This document shows positions 4,759 through 10,807 of a stretch of DNA of 25,347 nt, piece after piece. This DNA is from a virus: IMG/VR virus record IMGVR_UViG_3300027733_000188, positions 1 through 25,347 of that record; one strand, given 5' to 3'. The first letter of the stretch is position 1. The number at the start of each line of letters is the position of its first letter. Under the pieces are notes generated by a model. The model was not told where the DNA came from. It saw only the letters and a program-made list of their open reading frames with translations, and searched no databases. Made by a program: the position numbers and the translations under genes.

Positions 4759-7191
4759 GTGGCGTTACCGGCGAACATGGGTTACGGCGCTCGCGGTCTT
4801 CCGCGAGGTAAGAGTGGCGGACCAAGCCCCTACGACACGCATCCGGGGTCGAGCGGGAACTTCCAGAACGCTTTCCCGTTTGGGACAACGAAGGCTGGCA
4901 AGGTCGTTGTCGCCGGAGTTGCCGGTGGTGCTGGTGTCGTTACCGCAGGGCTTATCCGCAGGAAGGTACGCGCCAAGGCAGCCATGGCACCCGAAGGCGC
5001 GGCACGCGGCAAGAAGGTCACTGGCGCGGACGTTGTGTTCAACTCCGGGACAAAGGGACCGAAGAGGGTGCTGGCTCCCCCACCCACCTCCTCCAAGGTA
5101 CCGGCTGTCTATAAGCCAGACGCCCCGATCCAGCAAGTCCGGGCTTCGGTAAGTCTTCCTGCCAACGAGCGCCGCGCTATTCGCAATGTAGCGAGTGACT
5201 TGGGCAGGGTCCCAAGGACGATCTTTGATCTGAACTACGACCCGACAGCGCCGAACCCCAAGACGTTCCCCACCGCTCGCGCCAACGTGAGCAAGACGAC
5301 CCCGACCGCGAGCGCCCCCGCACCGCAGTCTGGTGCCCGGTACAAGGTTGGTACTTCTCAGGAGATGACTCCGGCGCAAAAGGGCGCGCTCAGGAGAAAG
5401 ACGAACAAGGCTGCTGCTGCTGCGAAGCCGATCATGCAGCAGGGGTTGCGTTCGAGGTTCGCCGTCCCCACCCCCAAGGAGACTCCCGCACCGAAGGCTG
5501 CGGCAACGCCGAAGGCTCCGACTCCGAAGGCTCCGACAACGCCGAAGGCTCCGACCCCGAAGGCTCCCGCCGCAACGACGGTCGAGATCACCCCGCAGCC
5601 AACCTTTGAGCGTGCGTTCCAGCCCGGCAAACTCGAAGGCGAGACACGCGCTCAGACGAAGGAGCGCCACGTAGCGGAGCACGCTGCGGATAACGCAGCA
5701 AAGCGTGCGGAGAAGAAGAAGGTTGAGCCGAAGAACAAGACGAAGGCACCGACTTCCGCGAAGCCGCCGTCCCCTGCTGCGGTAGAGAAGGTTTCATCGC
5801 CGAAAGCGAACTTTCGTCCTTACGGTGGAACTTCACGCCTTCGCGGAGCGAGACTTACTGGCAGGGCAGACGCCCGTGCTGCTACCGCAGAGACTGCAAC
5901 GAGTGCAGAGAAGAAGATTGCGAAGACGTCGTACAACAAGTACAAGCACGCGGCGTCACGCACGTTCAAGTCTTCGCAGCGCAAGCGTTTCCCCACCGTG
6001 GCGCCGCCCAAAATACTGATGTCTTCAGTTGATCCCTATTCGCCAGCGTGGGGAACAGAAGACCTTCACCCGAGGGTTTCAGTGCCGATGGCCAGCCGCC
6101 CGGTACCGGACGGTATCTTTATGGACCGTGGACAGGCACTCACTGGCGCAGCAAACGCTCGTGCTGCTACCGCAGACGCGGCGACAAGGGCAGAGAAGAA
6201 GATTGCAAAGACGTCGTACAACAAGTACAAGCACAATGCGTCTCGCACGTTCACCGCCTCGCAGCGCAAGCGTTTCGGTACCGGACCCGGTGGAACACCC
6301 GCCACCCCGAGCAAGCCCGCTGGCCCGAAGGCGCCGAGCGGTGGATTCGTAAGCACGTTCGAGCCGCAGGCTCGTACGTTCGATCCGATGGTCGGGCAGA
6401 AGCAGTACGGGTTGAAAAGCAAGGCCCACAACGACAGCCCAGAGGCGCACCGGACACTGGTGAAGAACGGCATGGCGGGGCGAACTGGGAAAGACCAGCG
6501 GCCCACGCACTTGTACGACGCCAATGGAAAGATGCTCCATGACGTCGGCCCGTACTCAGATGTCGGCAGGGCGAAGGCAACAAGTCCCATGTTCCCCGGT
6601 GGAACTCACGACGCTCCTGCATCACTTCAGTCCCACATGACGGGCAAGGGCGCAAAGGTTGTTGGCCAAGATAAGAACTTTAGAATATGGCAGGGGCCAC
6701 GCCGTAGCGAGACTGTCGTTGAGCATCGGACAGGTAGGCAGGTCAGCCTCCCGTACAACCCAAATAAGCAGGGTCCTGTCAACCCTAAGGCAATCTTGAA
6801 GTACGCGAACAAGGGGAATAACGAAAAGGCGTTCCTGAAGGGCGGCTGGTCTGCTGACGGCAAGAACATTGCAGGCAAACTTGGCACAAGGAGCAGAGTC
6901 GCCCGTTTCACCATTGGCGCTGCAAAGGTTGGCGGGATTCTTTCGCTCCCCATCGCCGCCGTCTCGGTGCTCGCAGGCTCCGACCCGCTTGAAGCAGCGG
7001 GCTTTCAGGTTGATCGCGCTGGCGAGGGCAACAACTGGTACGCGAAGGCCCACCCAAAGAAGTTCTCGGCAGACGTAAGGGCTGCAACTAAGGACCGTGC
7101 CGTGTATCAAGGACGACGCGCAGGCTCGCAGTTCAAGGGCGCAGCGAGTTGGGCTGACATCTCCCGGAAATACGTAGCGGGGAAGAAGTAA
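4759..7191 (+). CDS. Large basic protein with H1-like Pro-Lys-Ala tract, putative virion DNA-associated
   Basis: This 810-residue protein starts with GTG directly after the previous stop; the ATG at 4777 is an alternative. It is strongly basic throughout. A hydrophobic Gly/Ala/Val stretch lies at residues 49-66. Residues about 243-275 form a PKA(P/T) tract resembling the tails of histone H1 and bacterial H1-like proteins. Two copies of a 45-residue basic unit (367-411 and 462-506) share KIAKTSYNKYKH and SQRKRF. A second hydrophobic segment lies near 715-740. No enzyme motif is visible. Location in the late array and its charge suggest an internal virion protein that contacts packaged or ejected DNA. 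This is inference; the family is unknown to me. Confidence 0.8.
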   Translation: MALPANMGYGARGLPRGKSGGPSPYDTHPGSSGNFQNAFPFGTTKAGKVVVAGVAGGAGVVTAGLIRRKVRAKAAMAPEGAARGKKVTGADVVFNSGTKGPKRVLAPPPTSSKVPAVYKPDAPIQQVRASVSLPANERRAIRNVASDLGRVPRTIFDLNYDPTAPNPKTFPTARANVSKTTPTASAPAPQSGARYKVGTSQEMTPAQKGALRRKTNKAAAAAKPIMQQGLRSRFAVPTPKETPAPKAAATPKAPTPKAPTTPKAPTPKAPAATTVEITPQPTFERAFQPGKLEGETRAQTKERHVAEHAADNAAKRAEKKKVEPKNKTKAPTSAKPPSPAAVEKVSSPKANFRPYGGTSRLRGARLTGRADARAATAETATSAEKKIAKTSYNKYKHAASRTFKSSQRKRFPTVAPPKILMSSVDPYSPAWGTEDLHPRVSVPMASRPVPDGIFMDRGQALTGAANARAATADAATRAEKKIAKTSYNKYKHNASRTFTASQRKRFGTGPGGTPATPSKPAGPKAPSGGFVSTFEPQARTFDPMVGQKQYGLKSKAHNDSPEAHRTLVKNGMAGRTGKDQRPTHLYDANGKMLHDVGPYSDVGRAKATSPMFPGGTHDAPASLQSHMTGKGAKVVGQDKNFRIWQGPRRSETVVEHRTGRQVSLPYNPNKQGPVNPKAILKYANKGNNEKAFLKGGWSADGKNIAGKLGTRSRVARFTIGAAKVGGILSLPIAAVSVLAGSDPLEAAGFQVDRAGEGNNWYAKAHPKKFSADVRAATKDRAVYQGRRAGSQFKGAASWADISRKYVAGKK
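5488..5579 (+). repeat. Tandem Pro-Lys-Ala codon repeat
   Basis: Short tandem units of CCGAAGGCT, interrupted by ACG or ACT codons, encode a low-complexity Pro-Lys-Ala/Thr tract inside the 810-residue protein. Such repeats can change length by slippage or recombination. Confidence 0.75.
5857..6275 (+). repeat. Internal duplication in the large basic protein gene
   Basis: Two 134-base copies, 5857-5990 and 6142-6275, are 285 bases apart and in frame. They share long identical stretches such as GTACAACAAGTACAAGCAC. They encode two copies of a 45-residue basic unit with an intervening segment of about 50 residues, which indicates an in-frame segmental duplication followed by limited divergence. 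Confidence 0.85.
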
Positions 7192-7646
7192 TGAATATCA
7201 ACGATATGGTCCGCGCAGCAGTGAATGACATTCGCGGTGGACTCTCTCGCGGTGGACTCTCGCCCTCTAACCCCCGGCCAACGAACGCAAGCCAGCAGCG
7301 CGGATACGCCGGTCCCCTGACCGTCCCCACGCAGCAGCCGTCTCAGCGTCCCGCCCCAGTGGGAAGGAACGTGCGGAACGTACGAGGGCCACAGACTCCT
7401 GACGCGCTTGGGAGAATCCCCGCCCCGAAGAAGGCCGGGAAGTTCCTGCAAAACGCGTACGCCTCATACAACGCAGCGCCAGACAAGAAGCCCCCGCCTG
7501 CTGACGTTGCGTACGCGACGAAGGCGTTCAAGGAGTCGCACAAGTGGGCGCGTGAAAGCAACCCATCGCAGAACCGCGATCTAGAGTTCGCCGTTCGCTA
7601 CCTCCTGCTGAAGCCGAAGGTGAGCAAGAAGTACTACAACCCATGA
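7191..7646 (+). CDS. Hypothetical protein, 151 residues
   Basis: This gene encodes 151 residues starting MNINDMVRAAVNDIRGGL. Its ATG shares one base with the preceding stop (TAATG), and GGGGAAG upstream can serve as the ribosome site. Residues 15-75 are rich in Pro, Arg, Asn and Gln and look disordered, including an SRGGLS repeat. Residues 85-151 look helical and basic (KKAGKFLQNAYASYN, AVRYLLLKPKVSKKYYNP). No domain is recognised. It lies between the large basic protein and a small membrane protein, and its disordered, basic nature fits a virion-associated or DNA-associated accessory protein. Function unknown. Confidence 0.75.
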   Translation: MNINDMVRAAVNDIRGGLSRGGLSPSNPRPTNASQQRGYAGPLTVPTQQPSQRPAPVGRNVRNVRGPQTPDALGRIPAPKKAGKFLQNAYASYNAAPDKKPPPADVAYATKAFKESHKWARESNPSQNRDLEFAVRYLLLKPKVSKKYYNP

Positions 7647-7897
7647 TCGTCGCCGTCATCATCCTTGGGATCGTGTGCGTGGTCAACGCTGGCGTCGCCT
7701 GCTTTGTGTTCTACATGGGGCAGAAGGAGCGCGATCTTCTCCTTACGCGGATTCAGGCTCCAGACGCTGCGCGTATGCGTGCGGTATCGGAAACGTTCGA
7801 TAACATGCCCGCTGGAACTTCCGATGAAGATGTTCCGCTACCTGCACTTCCGTGGGACGAAGACCTTCAGATGATCTTGTCCGAGGAGGACAACTAG
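7643..7897 (+). CDS. Small single-span membrane protein, 84 residues
   Basis: This gene encodes 84 residues and overlaps the previous gene by four bases (ATGA). Residues 1-24 (MIVAVIILGIVCVVNAGVACFV) form one clear transmembrane helix with an external or very short N-terminus. The remaining 60 residues are hydrophilic and acidic, ending SEEDN. One-span proteins of this size in phages include holins, antiholins and spanin components, but no lysin gene is visible nearby and the long acidic tail is not typical of a holin. It could equally help anchor virion components at the membrane during entry. Role undecided. Confidence 0.7.
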   Translation: MIVAVIILGIVCVVNAGVACFVFYMGQKERDLLLTRIQAPDAARMRAVSETFDNMPAGTSDEDVPLPALPWDEDLQMILSEEDN

Positions 7898-8179
7898 ATG
7901 TCGTTCACTTCATCGTCAGTTTCGGTCGGAACAACCGCTGTTGAGGTTCTTCCTTCCGATCCCCGACGCCGCCGCTTTCACCTGCACAACGCAACTGGAA
8001 CCGGGATTACGTACATCGGTGGCCCTGACGTCACTACGGCGAACGGCTTCAACATCGCGGCTGGCGAACGCCTTGACGTTGCCGAGGCGCACCCCGGCGA
8101 CTGCTCGCTTCGTGGGGCAATCTGGGCAGTCAACTCTGCGGGGACAAACACACTGCGAACTCTCTCGGGGACTGACTGA
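7898..8179 (+). CDS. Putative small virion beta-structure protein, 93 residues
   Basis: This gene encodes 93 residues starting MSFTSSSVSVGTTAVEVLP, immediately after the previous stop. The pattern of short beta strands (RRRFHLHNATGTGITYIGG, GFNIAAGERLDV) resembles small beta-sandwich proteins found beside tail fibre and collar genes of many phages. The theme of IGG followed by a constant gap and GERLDV also appears in the 150-residue protein at 8634 (FIGGSGVTTTTGI and VTLTEA), so the two may be distant paralogues. A surface or fibre-associated role is likely; no catalytic motif is seen. Confidence 0.65.
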   Translation: MSFTSSSVSVGTTAVEVLPSDPRRRRFHLHNATGTGITYIGGPDVTTANGFNIAAGERLDVAEAHPGDCSLRGAIWAVNSAGTNTLRTLSGTD

Positions 8180-8631
8180 TGGCGATCACCGCTTTCTGGT
8201 ACGGCCCGGCCCTTACTGGGCAATACTCAGCAACCGCTGCACGCCGTATCGACTGGGCAACTGACACGATCAAGTGCGCCCTGTGCACTTCGACGTACGC
8301 GCCCAATCAAGACACGAACACGTACTACACCGACATCACCAACGAGGTGGCGTCTGGCGGTGGGTACACCACTGGCGGTGCAACCCTCGGCTCCAAGACG
8401 ACGAACTACGACTCTGCGACCAACACGCTTTCGCTCCGCGCTGGGGCGACGAGTTGGACGACAGCGACGTTTACTTCGCGTTTCGCCGTGCTGTACAAGG
8501 ACACCGGAACTGGCTCAACGTCTCCCCTTCTCGGGTACGTCAACTTTGGCGGCGATGAGACGGTGACTAGCGGTACGTTCACTATCACGTGGGACACCAC
8601 TGACGGTGCCCTGAAGATCGTCGCGGCGTAG
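8179..8631 (+). CDS. Putative virion structural protein, 150 residues
   Basis: This gene encodes 150 residues starting MAITAFWYGPALTGQYS and shares one base with the previous stop (TGATG). It is rich in Thr, Ser, Gly and Tyr and looks almost entirely beta-stranded (TDITNEVASGGGYTTGG, then GTFTITWDTTDGALKIVAA). The motif of a short peptide describing an interval, followed by SGGGYTTGGATL, is common in uncharacterised phage proteins encoded near fibres and capsid decoration genes. It probably forms part of the virion surface. No transmembrane segment is present. Exact position in the particle is unknown. Confidence 0.65.
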   Translation: MAITAFWYGPALTGQYSATAARRIDWATDTIKCALCTSTYAPNQDTNTYYTDITNEVASGGGYTTGGATLGSKTTNYDSATNTLSLRAGATSWTTATFTSRFAVLYKDTGTGSTSPLLGYVNFGGDETVTSGTFTITWDTTDGALKIVAA

Positions 8632-8633
8632 CA

Positions 8634-9086
8634 ATGGCAGATAACGTCACGCTCAACGCGATGACCGGTGGCAGCACTGTCGCCGCAGATGAGGTCGTCG
8701 ATGCGTCTCTTGGCACCGTCAAGGTTCAGTACGTCAAGATCATGGACGGGACGCTTGACGGAACCGCGAAAGCAAACGTTGACGCAAACGGACTTCGCAT
8801 TGTCCAGCGCAGCGGCACAACGATTGGTCAGGGTTCTGCTGCTCCGAACGCATCCGCAGTCCAGATTGCCGCAGTCGTCAGCGCAAGTCCGTGGCGGCGA
8901 TCCGTCACGATCAGCAATACCGGGGCGGTGAACGTATTCATCGGCGGGTCCGGCGTCACTACGACGACTGGAATCCTCCTTGTTCCCGGTGCGTCTGTGA
9001 CGCTTACTGAGGCGGCAAACGCGGCGGTGTACGGGATCGCTGCAAGCGGTACGGGTGCAGTCACGTACATGACCGAGAGCGACTAA
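8634..9086 (+). CDS. Putative virion structural protein, 150 residues
   Basis: This gene encodes 150 residues starting MADNVTLNAMTGGSTVAAD, two bases after the previous stop. Residues 1-60 match a widespread phage theme (MADNVTLxxxxxGxxVAADEV, then VKVQYVKIMDG) seen in uncharacterised virion proteins. Residues 80-150 form a second beta region (RRSVTISNTGAVNVFIGGS, LLVPGASVTLTEAANAAVYGI). No enzyme motif is visible. Its neighbours on both sides are fibre-like, and its stop overlaps the start of the collar-domain protein. A surface, fibre-adaptor or baseplate-like role is likely but not specified by sequence. Confidence 0.65.
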   Translation: MADNVTLNAMTGGSTVAADEVVDASLGTVKVQYVKIMDGTLDGTAKANVDANGLRIVQRSGTTIGQGSAAPNASAVQIAAVVSASPWRRSVTISNTGAVNVFIGGSGVTTTTGILLVPGASVTLTEAANAAVYGIAASGTGAVTYMTESD

Positions 9087-9898
9087 TGACAGTCGTCTCC
9101 AACCCGTATGTCCCCTCTGGCGTAATCCACCAGTACGCAGGGCTGACCGCACCCGGTGGTTACCTGTTGTGCGACGGAAGTTCAATCGTTCGTGCTACCT
9201 ACCCGTCGTTGTTTACGGCAGTCACACTGAGGCGTGGAAACCCGACTGTCACCATTGCATCGCCCGGCGTGTTTACTCTGGCTGCACACGGTATGTCCGT
9301 CGGTGACGTCGTATACCTCACAACGACCGGGGCACTCCCCACCGGGCTGGCGGCGAACACCCAGTATTTCGTTGCCGCCACAAGTTTCGCAGCCGGAACG
9401 TTTACCTTGACGGCAACGTATGGCGGCACCGCCATCAACACTTCTGGAACGCAGTCCGGCACGCATACCATCACCGCTTGTCCGTATGGGTTCGCAAGTT
9501 CCACAACGTTCTATGTCCCGGATATGCGTGGTCGCGTCCCGATGGGTGCTGGAACCGGCACAGGTGGTGGAATCTCTGGCGCTGCTGCTCCGACCGGGGG
9601 CGTGGCACTCACCGCTCGCACGCTCGGCGCGTACGACGGTGACCAACGGTTACACGCTCACACCCACGTTGCTACAGAGACCGCGCACTCCCACACCCCC
9701 AACGGTCAGGCGACCTTCCTGACTTGGGACGGGGGGTCGCTCGGCGCTGGTGGCGGAGGTGGCTTGGCAAGCGCCACCGGATCACCAAACACGACAGGTT
9801 CAACCGCAGCGACAGTCACCGTTTCCAACAACACGCAAGGTGGACTACGCGAAAACGTGCAGCCCGTTGTCGTCCTCAACCACATCATCAAGACCTAA
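9086..9898 (+). CDS. Phage tail collar domain protein, putative tail fibre
   Basis: This 270-residue protein begins at a TAATG overlap. Residues 20-50 (GGYLLCDGSSI, then YPSLFTAV) and 140-160 (YVPDMRGRVPMGAG) match the phage tail collar domain. The end, NVQPVVVLNHIIKT, is the usual C-terminus of such fibre proteins. An approximately 85-residue beta domain (GNPTVTIASPGVFTLAAHG onward) is inserted between the two collar motifs. Residues about 185-205 carry HAHTHVATETAHSH, and such HxH clusters often bind metal in fibre tips. Collar-domain proteins sit at host-contact fibres, so this probably helps recognise the host cell. A Gly-rich loop (GAGGGGG) precedes the end. Confidence 0.85.
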   Translation: MTVVSNPYVPSGVIHQYAGLTAPGGYLLCDGSSIVRATYPSLFTAVTLRRGNPTVTIASPGVFTLAAHGMSVGDVVYLTTTGALPTGLAANTQYFVAATSFAAGTFTLTATYGGTAINTSGTQSGTHTITACPYGFASSTTFYVPDMRGRVPMGAGTGTGGGISGAAAPTGGVALTARTLGAYDGDQRLHAHTHVATETAHSHTPNGQATFLTWDGGSLGAGGGGGLASATGSPNTTGSTAATVTVSNNTQGGLRENVQPVVVLNHIIKT

Positions 9899-9904
9899 CC
9901 AGAG

Positions 9905-10807
9905 ATGACTGTAGTTCTTCTACTTCTTCCCGGAGTAGACGCCGTAGTCGTAGCGGTACCTTGCACCGCAAACGCAAGCGCGACACCTCCGACGAGGCGC
10001 ACTGACGCATCGGTAACCCCGCCGTCGGGTTCTGTTTCTGTCTCATCAACTAGCGCAGTGCCTACGGTTGGGGTTCTTGCGCCCGCTGCCGGGTCGTCTG
10101 CGTCATCGGCTCTGCCTGCCGTACTGGTTTCGATCACGGCAGCATCTGCACTAGCAAACGTTTCGTCAACTGCACCGACCCCATCGATCGGCGTCGCGTC
10201 TCAGCCTCCGCTTGCGACATACGACGCAACGTCTCCATCTTTCGGTGACTCCGTACTTGTCCCGGCTGGGTCGTCTACGGCGTCAGCAGTTGCTCCGGTC
10301 CCAGCGATTTCTGTCAGCGCATCAGGCGGAGCATCTGCTTCGTCAACTCCTCCTCTTGTTGCGATATCCGTAACCGCAACTTTCGGCTTGGCAACGGCGT
10401 CTTCTACAGCGCCTCTCGCCGAACCGCAACGGATCGTAAACGCAGTACCTGCTGTCTGTACTCCTTCAGCAAAGTCCCCTGCTATCGCTATCTTCGCTTA
10501 CCCGCTTGCTGCGCTTATCTCTGCTTCCCTAACTCCTCCGAGCCTTTACCTCTGGAGTTCGCACAGATCAGCAAGCGGAACGGCGTCGAGTTCCCCCGGT
10601 AGGGAAACTTCAGGGTCAGCGCAAGCAGGGTCTGGCAGATCGGCAAGTGGAACTGCATCGAGTTCCGCAGGTAGGGAAACTTCAGGATCGGCGCAGGCAG
10701 CAGTTTTTTCAATCGCAGGTTTGCTTCTTGCGCTAACCTGTGCAGAGCCGGAGAGTGGGCGCGCAAAGAGCGGAACAGCATCTCCGTCGTCTGGAAGGAA
10801 TAGTTAG
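9905..10807 (+). CDS. Ser/Ala/Thr-rich repeat protein, putative fibre or surface protein
   Basis: This gene encodes 300 residues starting MTVVLLLLPGVDAVVVAVP. The opening 20 residues are hydrophobic. Residues 20-180 consist of loose units with alternating hydrophobic residues followed by SSTAP or SSTPP, such as AISVSASGGASASSTPP and AISVTATFGLATASSTAP. Residues 220-300 contain about five units of a 12-residue motif, roughly (A/T)SG(S/T)A then GR(E/S), in which two 72-base DNA blocks are nearly identical. The neighbour before it is the collar protein and the one after it is the portal gene. Such low-complexity, beta-prone repeats occur in phage tail and host-adhesion proteins. Its composition means function cannot be read from sequence, and I infer surface display only. 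Confidence 0.65.
   Translation: MTVVLLLLPGVDAVVVAVPCTANASATPPTRRTDASVTPPSGSVSVSSTSAVPTVGVLAPAAGSSASSALPAVLVSITAASALANVSSTAPTPSIGVASQPPLATYDATSPSFGDSVLVPAGSSTASAVAPVPAISVSASGGASASSTPPLVAISVTATFGLATASSTAPLAEPQRIVNAVPAVCTPSAKSPAIAIFAYPLAALISASLTPPSLYLWSSHRSASGTASSSPGRETSGSAQAGSGRSASGTASSSAGRETSGSAQAAVFSIAGLLLALTCAEPESGRAKSGTASPSSGRNS
10566..10709 (+). repeat. Tandem 72-base repeat (two 36-base subunits each)
   Basis: Blocks 10566-10637 and 10638-10709 share long identical stretches such as GGTAGGGAAACTTCAGG. Each block encodes two 12-residue subunits containing SG, A and GR. A degenerate further unit (KSGTASPSSGRN) lies at about 10766-10801. The repeat is in frame, so unit gain or loss would keep the protein intact. 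Confidence 0.8.

Noticed and set aside
4765-5682. A 305-residue minus-strand frame opposite the large basic protein gene.
   Set aside because: It is made of Arg/Leu/Ser/Gly runs mirroring the plus-strand repeat codons and lacks a ribosome site. The plus-strand gene is in phase with overlapping neighbours.
8406-9185. A 259-residue minus-strand frame across three plus-strand genes.
   Set aside because: It spans three compact, coupled plus-strand genes with good protein character. Its own product is Arg/Cys-rich with no fold pattern.
9086-10807. A diversity-generating retroelement acting on the collar or repeat protein.
   Set aside because: No reverse transcriptase gene and no template/variable repeat pair are visible. 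The repeats present are simple tandem units.
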